From Portulaca oleracea (lineage: Eukaryota > Streptophyta > Magnoliopsida > Caryophyllales > Portulacaceae), in NCBI GenBank assembly GCA_029582165.1, contig CM055881.1, positions 26,964,094-27,028,093 of the forward strand: DNA of 64,000 nt, read 5' to 3'. The position numbers and the translations under genes were made by a program. Of the stretch, positions 1 to 14,000 are shown one piece after another (the first letter of the stretch is position 1; every line of letters begins with the position of its first letter). Below the pieces are notes generated by a model, which saw nothing but the letters and a program-made list of their open reading frames with translations, searched no databases and was not told the DNA's origin.

Positions 1-87
1 TCAAATCTTCCAATTTCAATCAATATGTTATGGAATCACTAAATTCATCAATAATCCAATTCGTAAGCTTCCATTTCCTTCTTAATA

Positions 88-198
88 CTCCCTCTGTCCC
101 ATATCTAAAGTCCACCATGAAAGTAAGAGTCGTGTTTTTGTGAGACATAAATATGGCTCTTCAATCGAAGATGGACTTTAGATATGGGACAGAGGGAA
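88..198. mobile_element. Stowaway-type MITE
   Basis: The ends are near-perfect inverted repeats starting CTCCCTCTGTCCC and ending GGGACAGAGGGA, extending about 27 bp inward, flanked by TA on both sides (86-87 and 199-200). The 111-bp body folds almost completely on itself. TIR sequence, TA duplication and size match Stowaway MITEs of the Tc1/mariner superfamily. It lies inside a MED16 intron. Confidence 0.88.
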
Positions 199-563
199 TA
201 TTTGATTCTTGCAGGATCAATCAGTACTTATTGGATTTGACTATGGAGCAAGGAAGGGAAGCGAATCTCTAAAAGTCAATATTGCAACCAACAGCTGATA
301 GGGAAGAAAATACAACTGTTCCACTGTGGGCATAGCAAAGTCCAGAATAATACAATGAATACCAGTCCATCCAAAATTACCAAATGAATTCTCGTGGAAC
401 ATGTAATCCACTCAGAAGATCCCGTCCCTAAATTGTCCCAAAGGGTGAAGCCATGCTTTCGCAAAAGGGCCCATAAACCCATGTAAAAGAAATGCTTGTA
501 CTCATTCTTCATAATCTTCATCTATAGCATGTAGCACGTGCCATGCATGGGAACTTCCCACTA

Positions 564-571
564 GTGTGTGT

Positions 572-616
<45 letters not shown>
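564..616. repeat. GT/TG dinucleotide microsatellite
   Basis: About 50 bp of TG repeats with one TCTC interruption near the left end, in the MED16 intron. Likely length-polymorphic. Confidence 0.95.
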
Positions 617-617
<1 letters not shown>

Positions 618-1361
618 CATATAGAACGGAAGTGCAGCTAACAATTCTACAAAAGAACTACATACATATAAACTTCAAAGAATGGACAATCCAAAATTCC
701 AAATAGTTCTAACTATCCAAAACAGGATCTTGGTGACTTGCTGTTCATACACTGAAGAGCCATCTGCAAACACATGACTTTTTTTTTAAAGTTTCTCTCT
801 CCAAATGCTAAATAAATTGAGCTCTTACCTATTAGTTTTCTACTGTCCTTATTATATACTTACCTAAGGAATTGAAAGAAACCTCAAAAAGCCAAAGCAA
901 TTGAAAGCAAGGTCCCAAAGTGCTTTAGCCAGCTGAAAATGGGGCAAGTGATATGCTAATTTCAAGTCCCATTTGCATATAAAGCATCAATTTGCCAAGG
1001 GCAATTTTTGCAAGTCAAAATATTACCACGTGAGGCCTTCTATGTACAAAAAGAAACCTTTAGAGCAGCCATAGGTTTAAAGGTTTCCAACAAAAACCTC
1101 TCCCGGAGTTGTCTGAATTTATGGATAACTGTAGGAACTAGATACAACATACAATAAAGTTGCATAATTTGCATCATGAATCCCCTTTTAAAGTTCTTAC
1201 CCTATCTAACCAGACATGGCCTCAGTCAAGAAAATACTTCTGCTAACAAATAGAATGGATCAAACTGAACTGCATCAACCGGCCCAATCTAACTGCTAGG
1301 CTCCAGAGCATCCTTATGCTTCTCCAACTTGTTCTATTCAGATTGTTGGTTATTCATTTCA

Positions 1362-1440
1362 TACCTAATTTTTCATAAGTAATAGAAAGATACAACAAAC
1401 ACCAAGAGGATGTCACCTATTTACGAAAGGGGAATTCAAA
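1362..1440 (-). repeat. LINE 3'-tail fragment, copy 1
   Basis: Reads TTTTTCATAAGTAATAGAAA then CACCAAGAGGATGTCACC and a run like TTTACGAAAGGGG. The same string occurs at 5228-5300, about 10776-10850 and 11778-11860. Since two of those copies continue into LINE coding sequence on the minus strand, this is read as a short, 5'-truncated LINE tail in minus orientation. Confidence 0.6.
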
Positions 1441-2087
1441 AAACTCACAAAACCTAAAACCCCTATGTTCTTCCTCTCTTAACGTGGTAGAATTTGTGGA
1501 TAGTTTCTCTTTTGGATATCATCTCATCTTTTGATCACACACACATGTTACAAGCACACTCGCATGCACACGCGCGCATGCACAAACACGTTTAAGGCAG
1601 AAGTGAGCCAGTGGCATCATGTTACAGACAACCAACAGAAAGACACAGGTTCGACTCATGCAACCACTGTTGGCTAATAAGAGGATGGGGCATGACACGA
1701 AGGGAGGGCGCACCCAATCAAACCAACAGGTAGGATACCAGGATATGCCTCATCTACTAGAGGAAATGTGCAAGATCAACATCATCACACTCAAAGCAGG
1801 AAAAAAAAATATATAGCCAGTACATGGGGTTGAAGGCCTACTCTAGCTCTAGGAACAAAATTTCAATAAAATGCAGTCTAAAAACAAGGCCAACTACGAA
1901 GAGACAGGCTTTATATAGAATTAAAGACTTCGAATTTACTCAAGTCAAGTATGCTCGAGGCTTGAGAAGGAATCACCCCCCCCCCCCCAACCCCCTCCCC
2001 GTCGGTTTTATTTTTCTTTCATCCTAACCTACTAAGACTCCCCCACCCCCCCAAAAAAAAATTATAAGCAAAACACATCAGCTATAC

Positions 2088-5000
2088 CTCTCTGCAATTG
2101 CACGTTCCCACGTCGATGAATTAGCTTTAACTTGACTACTGGGAACCGCAGGGGGAAGAACACGGATTATCTTGAGCATAGTGCAATCTTTGTCAGTGTC
2201 ATGCCATACAGAAGCTGAGCAACAGCTTGTTGAAGAGAAAGCAGGTGCAGCAACAGCCGAACCAACATTGATTTGGTAGGTATCCACAGGAGCAAAGTTC
2301 GGTCCAGAAAAAATATGGACAGCACCACGTAAAAATGCAACAGCAATTTCACCACCATGAGCGGAATATGTAATACGAGCAAGAGTTCTAATGTCACTGG
2401 GCATGTCAAAGTGGTCAAAGGTGAGTTTTGCTTTGTCAACGGAAGGATCAGACTTGGACTGCGCATCCAATGTAGGAGCTCCGGATGACACTCGCTGAAG
2501 CTTGAAATCATCGGTAGGTGGAATACTTTTGTTCACCTTTGTCTCCCAAACAGTTTGCATGGGTGGTTGGCCACCGAAATTGGTTGGATTCCCAAATATC
2601 GGATGAAGGACAACGGGTTTAAGACATGATTCCCAACGCTGCACTCTCCATCCCGTAACTGATGGTCCCTCGTCAGGATCATATGGCGACATATATTGCC
2701 CTGTAAAATAGAAACAAAAGACAAATTGATCCTTAACCACATGAGAAGCAAATATGTAAATGACTGCAAATGCAGATTCAAAAGCAGCAAATAAAACTTC
2801 AAGCCAGTAAAAAACCCTTAATCACATGACTTATTCGCTTCTCCAGCACAAATCAAGCGCCCCCCCCCCCCCCCCACCCACCCAAAAAAAAAGGGAAATA
2901 AAGTGAACACAAATAACACTTTGTTTGCATTACCCTCAACTATCACAACAGCAATAACAGAACCCCCACGGGTTGGATCAAAAGAAACAGCTGTCACACC
3001 AGAGCCCCATGTAGTAGTTGCAGCAGATTGAGCTGCGGCCTCAGGATTCACATAAGCTGAAAAATTTGACACCGGCGAACAATACAGTAATACATTGTCA
3101 ATATAATCTTGATCTGTGTGCTTCTTGCCTTGCTTTGCCTCTAAAAGGAAGTACTCTTGCCAGGCACACAAATAGGCTGCTAGAGGTGCAATGCCTGACC
3201 AATTAGGGAGATTAATGGATGGAGGGACCATATTGCTCACTACATTCCGTGGGGTTGCTTGGAACCCATTCCCAGGGCCTGGAGTAACCTCCCACACAAC
3301 AACTGTGGAAGGATTCACAATAGGAACACCTGCTACATGCATTGCCCCAGAGTCAGTCACTATGGCATCAGCTGCCATAATCCCGCTGGGCCCAGCACCA
3401 AGGAGCCCTTTGCTCGTGCAGAACCATTTTGGTGTTCCATTATCTGGTGGTGGCCACTGTGACCAGTGAAGTTGGACAGAGCCTGATGAGAAGACAGAAC
3501 AAACACAAAGCATATTGGGCCACCTAGCTGAAAGAGAAAGAAATCAAGGAAACTCATCAGAAAACATGGCAATATATGGTACAGAAAGTTACATAGATAA
3601 AACAGAAGAGAGCACAATTTCAATAATGAATACTCATGGATAAATGATCCAGCCTGAATTCGCAAACTGGCAGTTTAGTTTGCATTCGTGATAATATGCT
3701 ACAAGGATACCCTCTTGAGAAAGCTTCAAATACTCAAAACTTATATAAGTACAGGGCTGTAACATCAGTCTTTGCGAGACTACAAGCAAGAAACATAACT
3801 GCAGTCTGCATGTATAAAGTTCACTAAATCACAACGTGAACGGCAACTGGCTAACGGTTGCAGTAACAAAGCACTTGCCCACTAGTAAGAACATGCTGTT
3901 ATTGTAGGTATTCATGACCAAAGATGCATATTCAGCTATAAACATCCACCATAATCCTGCTCCCACACTGAGGAGATCCATATGTAGGTACCCTAACCAT
4001 TACACAAAAGGAGGTCAATCCCAAAAAGACCCACAAAATTTGTAGAAGACCTTTTATCAAAAATATCCAAGCTACGAAAAGTCATAAGCTATAGTAGTAG
4101 TAAGTAGCAAACAGTACAACTAGCAACTAGGAGACATTTATATACAAATAATCAGTAAAAATAGTGCAGAACCTGAAATTCACCAAATATTCAAAAGGAA
4201 AATCCAAATTACACAAAGCCAACAACACATACAAACAGGTAACACAAGCGCAAAGGTCAGTAATAACTATCTACAGGTTATGTTATGCATCTAAGAACTA
4301 GTTAGAGCTTTAGATAGACAGATATCTGTTGGTAATCAAGTAGCAGTTAGCAGTATCAACTAAAACCCACATTATGACAAGAACATGATTTCTAAAGCTA
4401 ACTGTCCTGTAAATTTCAGATAGGAAAGGCAAAAATTGCAATAATCTCCATAATATCAGCAGGATGACATCTTGTCTGGCAAAATTCCATACCACTTTGC
4501 TCAAAGAGACAATACTCCAGAGATTAAAGAATCAATTATGTGATAGTAAATGAAGTTAAAGGCCTCCAGAAAGACAACATATAATCCAACCCAGTGCTTA
4601 ACAATCCCCTTGGGAGAGTGAGGCAAAGATAGAATGAACAAACAAATTAGCATGACTATACAAATCAAGCACTTGCATTCTGCATAGAGGAAAGATGTCA
4701 ATGACTACAACACACAAATGTAGTTAAGCTCAGCCAAGAATATATTCCCACCTGACAAAAGTAAAAAGAATTGCCACCAAAAAAAAAAAGAAGAAAAACT
4801 TCAGTAATGAATAAATTAATATTCAACAAACCTGATGTTTGAGGCTGCTGGGGAAGAAATTTCTCCTCAAAAGTTGACTTCAAGCTTGTCGATGTACTAG
4901 ATTTTGCAGAAAGCCACCTATACTGATTAAATTACAAGTAGAAGATAATGGTAGGATCCAGCATAGAGGCTTTATGAATATAAAATAAATAGTTAAGCAA

Positions 5001-8000
5001 AGATCAAACAGAAGCAAAACTAAAGGGGGAAATCCCCCTCAGATGAAGTAAATTTGAAAACAAAGCTACATATATAAAACAATCAAGCACAGCTGCACAG
5101 GAACATAGGGTAAAACAAATCATGATGAGTATCCATGAACAAGACTCTTATTTTAGCAAATAATGGAGTGTCGAGGGACCTAATATGGCTCTTCCTCACC
5201 ATAGTTAAACGGCAAAACACCCACTAATGGCAACATTTTTTTTTCATGAGTACTCAAAACAGTTTATTAATAAGACACCAAGGGGGGTGTCTTTGCTTCT
5301 TGGATCATTGGCATGCTTACAAGTAAAACCAATAGAACTAGTTAGAGCTTAAGATAGACGGAGAATACATGTTGCTTGTGTGCAGGAGACCAAATAGGTG
5401 GGTGGGAAAGCTAAGGAGATTGATGGGTGCAAACTTTGGTATTAGGGTGTGTGTAGGAGTCGCAATGGACTCGGGATTTTGGTCAGAAAGGATTAAGTAG
5501 ACAAAGTGGTCGAGATCAACCAGGTGAGTGATTGCATAGTGCTTATTAAAGTCATATTAGGGGTAGATGTCTTTAACATAGAAAATGTTTATGCTCCTCG
5601 TATAGATCCTCCTGACGAGGTCAAAAGGGAATTTTGAGACGAGTTAGATGTCACTCATTGGAAGCTCATGGTTGTATCTCAATGGGCATATTGGGGCTTA
5701 AGTGTGGGATATGAGAGTGTGCATGGTTCGGGTTCAGGAACCATAATAGTGGCAGGGAGTCTTTGGATTTTGCAGTCGCCTGTCACCTCACGGTTGTAAG
5801 CTCTTGGTTTAAGAAGGAGAGTCATTTGGTGACGTTTTCAAGTGGGTCATCCAAGATGGGTATTTACTATTTTCTCACTGGGGCCGGTGATAAGCAGCTC
5901 TTAAGGAACTAAGTATTGTAAAGTGTTGCCTAATGAAGAATTGGCAATGCCGCATAAACTCCTGGTTGTAGACGTGGAGGTATATAGTTTTAAACGGAAT
6001 ACTAGAGGTGTGAGCGTGTGTAGCATTAAGTGATGGAGATTGGATAAGGAGAGTGTTGAGTCTTTTTGAAGGAACGCATCAAAGAAGAGGGGCTATTGGC
6101 ATCAAGAGAAGATGGAGTTACTAGGACAAGATGGATGACTATATTAGGGGAGCGGATAAGGATATACTTGGAGTCTCATGTGGAGGTGGAGTGCGTTTGA
6201 GAGGGGCTTGGCGGAACAATGTAGTGAAAACCTAGGTTAAGGATAAGCAAGACTCGTGTCGTGCATTATACCAAGGAGATAGGGAGACAAGTTGATAAGG
6301 ACAGGTATAAGTTGGCAAAGCAAGAGGCAAAGAAAAGTGATGTGTTGGCGGAAGTGATTGCCTTAGAAAGTTGTATGAAAAATTGACCACTAAAGGAGGA
6401 AGAGATTTTTAAGTGGGCAAGAAGTCAGGAGAGAAAGACGAGATTTTGTGAATGAGATGTGTATTAAAGACGCTGAGGAGGCAGCCTTACAGTAGGAGAC
6501 GTAAATAAAATAGAGGTGGAGAAGCTAGTTCAACGCGTTTCATGAGGGGATTGTGAATTTGAGCTTGGGAAGCTCATGTCATAACGGACAAAGCCTGTTT
6601 TGTACGACCTACCCCCCCTCCCCCCCCCCCCCCAAATATTGCTAGAAGAGGTAAGAGGAGCTTTGAGAAAATGTAGAGGGGCAAAGCGATAGACCCTGAT
6701 GGGATTGCTGTGAAGTCATGGAAGTGTTTAGGGGAGGAGGGTGTTATTAGGTTAATGAACCTTTTTAACGATATTCTTAGAACGGCTAGAATGTTGGATG
6801 AGTGGAGGAGCAGCATCCCTTTATACAAGAACAGGATGTTCAATGTTGCAACAATGACAGAGGAACAAAGCTCCTGAGTCACACCACGAAGCTCTAGGAA
6901 TGAGTCATAGAGAAAAGGTTGAGAGAGGTTGTGTACGTGTCTGAGAATCAATTTGGTTTTATGCCTGAAAGATCGACAATAGAAGCTATCCATCTTTGTA
7001 CACTGTCTTATGGAGCAATGTCGAGAAGGGAGGAAGGACCTGCATATGGTGTTTATTGATTTAGAGAAACCATATGATAAGGTCTTTAGGAATGTGATGT
7101 GAGAGTGCTTGGAAGCGAACGAGGTGCAATATCCTTATATTCAGGTTTCACACTAAAATCGCTACCAACAACAATCACACCATTAAGAACAGAAGTGAGC
7201 AGGTATTATGACTTCTGGCCATGCACTGCCTTAACCGTCACTAGTAAAGCAGCAAAGCATAATTCAGAAAAGTTTACTGTCTTAAAGCTTGAAGCACACA
7301 GCCCAAAGATGGCTTGGAAAGCAAGGACAAGGAGCCGAAAAAATTGGCATCTTACAGAGAAAGCAAAAGAGAAGGTATAGAAAAGGGACCAGTGATGTGG
7401 GTGACTTTGTATGTAGCTTGCATATTGTATGTACACAGTCCTTTGCAGGACGTTGTCTATCCTTCAACCCTTAATCCTTTTCTTTAATATATTGTTTTTC
7501 CCGTATCAAAAAACAAAGGACCACTGGTTCAAACATTCATTCACCATCAGAAAATAGCACAGGTCTGGACTAACAACCGAAAATGTATAAAAGGTGAAAT
7601 TGAAACTATCTCCCCCCCCCCCCCCCAAAAAAAATAAATAAATAAATAAACCAATAAAAAAAGAAAAAAACACTTTGAAACTTTTCACTTAGGTGGACCA
7701 GACTTTAATCCAGTGACAATCTTGGCTTCATTACAATTTGCTTAGATGGTTCAGGGAGGTAGAGACAAAGAAAGCTTGATGTGATTGAGCAGACAAGATG
7801 ATTGGGACAGAATGATTTGATCAATAGGCTGGGGCAAAGTGAGGAGGACAAGGTCAGATATGGCCTAGGAAGGGCTAGATTTCTGGATTTTGGGAAAGTA
7901 GGTGACAGTTTGGCGAACACCTCAAAAGCTACCCGTTCAAGCGAGTGCAGAAGCAAACAGCAACCCAAGTAACACCTGGGCTTGCCACAAGAAGAATGAC

Positions 8001-11000
8001 CATTTAATCTAACAAATTGTCAACTTTATGCCACACCTGTTCATAAGACAACTCAACAATGCAACAAAGTTTTCACGGTTACTCAGTACTCACAAAAGCC
8101 ACACAATCTGTTCTCCTATATGATCTACAAACCACTAGCGAGATCGAATCATAAAATCATTTAATGTGGCTAATCATAAGGGAATCACTATTCAGGAACA
8201 TTCTAGCTGCAAGTACTCTACCATGTGAGAAAAAAGATACAAAGAATCAATACCGGAGAAATTCCTGAAAGCCACTTCGTAGCCACTGCAATATCTTGTC
8301 GCCATTCATGCTCATGCTGCCAGCAACTAGCATCACGTACAAGATTAGGTGGTCCCTATACAAAAGTTGCAGAAAGGTCTATTTAGGTGCCAGAACAAAT
8401 GCCCTTCCATGGAGCACACATCAAAATATTGAATATGACTGAACACAGAGTTGAAAGCTATTAATCAAAATCAGCATAAAATCAAACAAAGCAAAGATTA
8501 TCCTAAGAACTTTGTAAAGGGTCATTTTACCTGAGACGGCTGGGTCCAAATAGTTACTCTCCCATGGAAGTTTGCAATCAATAATGCACGTGGACAGGAA
8601 GGTGGAGACCACTCAATAAACTGAACTGAATCGCGAGGGCAATCTGCCGATTAAACAGAATATAGGTATCAGAGAAGAGAGCATTATCAAGCCAAGTACA
8701 AACAAAAGCAATAAACTAAATCAACACAGTGACAGAACATTCATATTTCATCAGCAGACTATCATTATACAAATTCACACCATCCAGAACCAAAACATAC
8801 ATTTCTTCCCAAATAACATTAAATATATTTCGACAATCATGCAACCTTCACAAAAAATAAATTAAAAATATTCATGCTCCAAAAAATAACCATTGAGCTC
8901 CGTAGATATACATTTCTTTTTTTCTTTTCCCTATTCTTACCTCTGGGGGGAAAATTGACACTCACAACACGATGTTTGGATAGTCACAGGATGTATTTAA
9001 CCCGGTAAAAGGTAAAGTAAACATGACCATGAGAAGGTAAGATTAATGTAGAATATAACCTATATGATAGTCACCTCCCTTCCCATGCTCAGATATTTTG
9101 TTAAGGGCAAAGACGAAGAAGAAAAGGCAATCAAAAAAAGAATTTAAAAGCAATGAAAAAAAATATTAGTATTTGACTCCTGATTTACTTGGGATAAAAC
9201 TGACTTAAACAACGTAATTGTGAATTTATGATCAGTCTCTTTGAATCAAAGACTTTTTGAAAGATTTTTTAGTGGGTCCGCAGAAATTAGCCTCTTCATG
9301 AACTGCAATTCATGGGGGGAGTTTGCCTACATCTGGATCCCCAGACCGCACTCAAATGTGTTTACTCCAGAACTTTGTTGTTGCTGTTCTCTTGGAATCA
9401 ATATAAACAGCAATGCATTGGAGACTCAAATTCAACACGACAAACATAAAGGGGGAAGATAAACGCTCATCATCAAATGACTACTCTAAAGGTTCAAAGC
9501 CAACAAGTAGGTCCAAACTGGGAGACTTACAATCACCGCTCAAGTAGTTCGGGATAAAGATTATAGACAATTTATGCAGAGCATGGCAATAATAGCAAAG
9601 TTTCAAGCACGATTCATCAAAATCATAATTTTATTTTTGAATGCTTAAACAGTACTAATTCAAGTGGGGGAATGATAACCAACGAGAAAACAACAAATAT
9701 CTAGTGTTAATCAAATCAAAATTACAGAATAATCATGAAGTATGAGCTTTAAGCTCCCAATTCATTCAGCCTTCTTTCCTAAAGCTTCTACAAACTAGCT
9801 TTATGGCGCTTCCACTAGGAGGAAACTCATCACAATTTTTATTAACCCTCCATGTGGCGAAAATGGAAAAATAAGAGGAATTAGTTGCATGCCTCCCATT
9901 TGGAGCCACAACTCACATTACAAAATTCTGCAACTTTAGAAATAGTTCCAATATTACTTGGCCATAATTCTCCTTCCCCACAGGCATCAAGAGCACAATT
10001 ATTCACTGGACCATAAATTAGGCACATTAGAATGAGTCCTAAACATAAGAATTCCATAAATGGGTACTTCTAGGCAAATTACTAAATCCGAAATAAGCTT
10101 ATGAAGCACATTTTGCAACTTGCCACTAGCTTAGATAGTGCTGAACTCTATCCTCAGATTTCCCAAAATACATAGAGCTTTTAGGTGGTTATTCCATTAA
10201 AAAATGAACATCCATCCATCCATCCATCCATAGCTTACCCTCAATCATTGAAACTCATTCAGTTGGTCAATCAAAACCTCCAAGTTGGTTATTCAAAACA
10301 AAATTGAACATTCAAAACTAATCATAGGGAGAGATTGTACTAAAAGCTTTGTTGACATAATCCACCCGGGTGTGTTCTTTTAGAGGGTAAGGATACATTG
10401 GATAAATTTGGATAAAGTTTGGATGGGAATGTTTTGGGACTTGGGAGAGCGTCAAATATTTTAAAAAACATTACAAAACATAAAACAAACACTCATATTA
10501 CACATTACCCAAATTATCCAACTTTTTCCAAAATTTTTCACGTTCTCCCAAAACTTTCCCAACCAAACTTTACCGAAATTTACCCAACCTACCCTTGCCC
10601 ACTAGAAACTTTCCCAAACCACCGTCCAACACTCCAATAATAGAAACTTAATCAGACACGAAATCTTAACTTGGGAAACCTACATGAGGCACTCATCACG
10701 ATTACCCACATAGAAGCCTAATCAAACACGAAACCCCAGAACATCTTCTTCTTCGAACCTCTGAAATTTTGAAGACTTATTTTTTTATGAGTAACTGAAA
10801 GACATATTGCAACGAAACCAAGGGGATGTCTCCCATCCACAAAAGGGACCAAACAAAAACACTCAAGCCCTAAAGCTTTCATCAATAATTTTATCGATAA
10901 AATCCAAAAACTTCGAGTTTCTAACACCCTTAAGCACCATGGTCCAACACTCCAATTATAGAACATCATCAAAAGGTAGAGCTTGAAGTTATCAAGGGAC

Positions 11001-14000
11001 AAAGTTTTGTCCTTGAAAGTCTGTCAATTTCAAGATATCTTCTCCGGTCCGACAATATCTACATCAAACGGCTTGCTTGAACCCTCTCACACCCTCCTCT
11101 CATAATTCAAGCCAAAGCAACTCCAAAAAGGAAACATTTAAACCAAGAGAGAAGCAAGAGCTAACACTGCCAGAATACTAAACAAGCAAACATGATGTTT
11201 CAAATGTAGTCTAGCCTCTGATGAGAAAAAAGCATGCCAACCACAAACAAGTCTGATGACACTCAAGTGGCCAAATGTCCACAGGACCCAAAAAAATCAG
11301 TACTTCCTCCATAATGAAAGAGTAAGTGCTGAAGAAAGACTTGGAAACTGAAAAGGAAACAAGAGAGAAAACCACCCACGGCAGGTGAACGAAACAGTGA
11401 AAGCTACTAAAGACCCGAGATCAAGCTGAACCCAGAAAACCTCCAATGAACTAACATTAGTCCGAGTCTCGCCTATGAAGCAAACACCCCCAAAAAAAAA
11501 AAAAAAAAAAAAAAAAAACTCCATAGCCCTGAAAAAAGAAAATTCAAAATGAAATTATTTACCCAAGAATCTTACTCTAGCCTGCCCTACAATATAAGCC
11601 TCTGTACACTTACCAATTCATACTCCATCATTTTAGTCTTCTAGTCTTCTTCCAAAGCCCTTGATGACAGATTTTCAAACATAACAGAGTACTTATACAA
11701 AAAACAATCTAGTTAAGTCTCCTCATCTACTCCTTCCAAGCAAGCTCTAATGGTTTAAGCTACATAAAATTCTTCTCTTTTTTTTTTTTTTTTGATAAGT
11801 AATCAAAAGATATATTGCAAAGACACCAAGGGGGTGTCACCCATTTACAAAAGGGGCAAGATACAAAAACACTATGCCCTCAACTTCTCATCAATAACAT
11901 CATCAACAATGTCAAATAAAATCAAATCTCTATCACCCTCAGGTACCAAACTCCAACTATACAACATCCTCAAAAAGCTTAGCTTGGAATCATCTAAGGG
12001 CAAAGCCATATAATGTCCGTTGTACAAAACCAAATTGTTATTTCTGCACAATAGAATTTCTTCGGTCTTTGAACAATGATCACTCCACATTTCATCAGCT
12101 CCCTCTTTGTCGCATCAGTGGCTTACCTCCTTCTTGTTATCGTTTATGCGTACCAATAATAATGTATAGGCTGAATCATTGACTCAAATGCCTTCTTAAG
12201 TTATGACCCGTGACAGATAGAGATATAAACAATTAAGAGATATTATCTAAGCAGAAGAAATATGGTATCAGAAGTTATAATCAGATAATAAGCAATTCAA
12301 TAAACACTGTAACGGATACCTGCTATTACATTAAATACAGCACTTTCTGTTGGTCGCTCTGGAATGACTATGTGTATAGGAATCCAAAATGGTGGATTGG
12401 CAGTAGAGCTACACATGTGGAAGATCACAACAGCTTTAGAGCACAGTCTCCTCCATAAGAACTAAATTAAAGCATGTTCACCAAATACCTTTATTAAAGA
12501 GACTACACCACACCATTAACTCCCAAGTTCAAATACATTATATTTTGCTTCCTCAAAGGATATAATGAATCTAAAATTCTATGCTATAGTAAAAATCTTC
12601 ATAGAAGTGTGCAACACAAACTTTACATTCAGAAAATAACACCAGCAAATTTTACATCTATGAGAGTGTAGAAAGTCCTTCAAAAGGTCTAAGGAGTGTC
12701 CCCAACACTGAAAAGAAACCCTAAAAAGTTTTTTGAAGTACAAACAGATGGGAAACTAAATCAATAGGACATCAATTTCATTAAGACATAAACTACTAGC
12801 CACTTAAGTTCCACACGCACACCAAACTTGCAAGTTACCCAAAAAATACTCGGGTGTAACAAATGTCCAACCAAATTCCCACAAGATGGGCAACATATTA
12901 GGAATGTCGAACCAAATTTACCTTGGGATCCTTTTACCTCTTCTATCATTAAAAAAACATAGAAAGGCAACCATAATGTTAAATGAGTCCCATTTAAGAC
13001 CTACAAGTGTTGGAGCAACTAATGCTAATCACAATGAATTCAAAGCATAGTGGTCTAATTTTTTAGATAGCAAAAATCATAGCCTTCCTTCGCAGTTGTC
13101 ACCAATGCTTCATTTCAATATTTAGTAGACTCATAAAGCTTAGCAAGATGACACGAAAAAATCTAATTTTCTTGTAAGGAATAAAGAGAAACTTCTAAAA
13201 TCTAGAATAACCAACTCCACAAAACATAGGCATCTTCTCAATCTACATAATGACAATCACGATAAGAATAACCAAATTGAAAGAACTTTTGCGGAAACAA
13301 TTGTTTTTCTTATATTTCATACTTCCAATTTACATTGACAACGTAGACATCTTCTCAATCTATGTGATGACATAAGAACGGCCGAATTGAAAGTACTTTT
13401 GCAGAAACAGTTGGTTTTCAATTTCACAATTTAACTTAAACATTGACAGAGATCAACACGACACTTGTGCTGAACAGCTATGAATGCCACCCTGTTAATA
13501 TTAATATTTATGCCAAGAAATTTACAAATTCAATCAATATAATGGGAAATTATTGCAATAACATGGATTGTATGAGTTTTAACAAAGTTGGGATCTCCTA
13601 TGCAACAATCAACAAAGATAAAGAGCCAAGAAAATAAACTAACCTTGGAATCCTAGTACAGGTTTCTGAAGCACATGCTATAGCATTCAGCTTCCCGCAC
13701 CAAGCAACAGCACTTGAAAGGGGGGAACACAAAGGAAAAAGACGAAAAAACATAAAAAGTAAATGAGAATAGGACGAAAGAGTCAATAGGCGATTAATTG
13801 CAAGTCCTCATTATTAACAATAATGCAAGAAAATACTCAGCAAATAAACATAGTAAGTGCTGATGTAACTGAGATTGCGCCATGAAGCAACCATACTCCT
13901 CACCCAGTTACCGAAGAACATTTAAGAAACGGAATGACCAAGAACTGAAATGACCCAGAAAACCAAAGCAAACATATCACACTCATTTACTGTGTACAAA

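Larger units (their letters stand above)
1..2087 (-). other. Last visible MED16 intron (incomplete)
   Basis: No MED16 coding block can be read here. The exon ending at 2088 is followed on the minus strand by a GT donor, and its acceptor must lie beyond the left edge. The intron carries a Stowaway MITE, a GT microsatellite, a LINE-tail fragment and C-rich tracts near 1976-1990 and 2041-2052. Confidence 0.7.

Noticed and set aside
1600..1760. GGTTCGACTC resembling a polymerase III B box
   Set aside because: No convincing A box at the right distance and no tRNA cloverleaf or SINE tail; probably chance.
2818..3513. 231-codon frame starting MLCVCSVFSS as a separate gene
   Set aside because: It is MED16 exon 7 read from an internal Met plus intron read-through; conserved residues continue upstream of that Met to the acceptor at 3527.
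7705..7968. 87-codon minus-strand frame in MED16 intron 5
   Set aside because: No recognisable domain, lies inside an intron on the same strand between exons, and composition is not coding-like.
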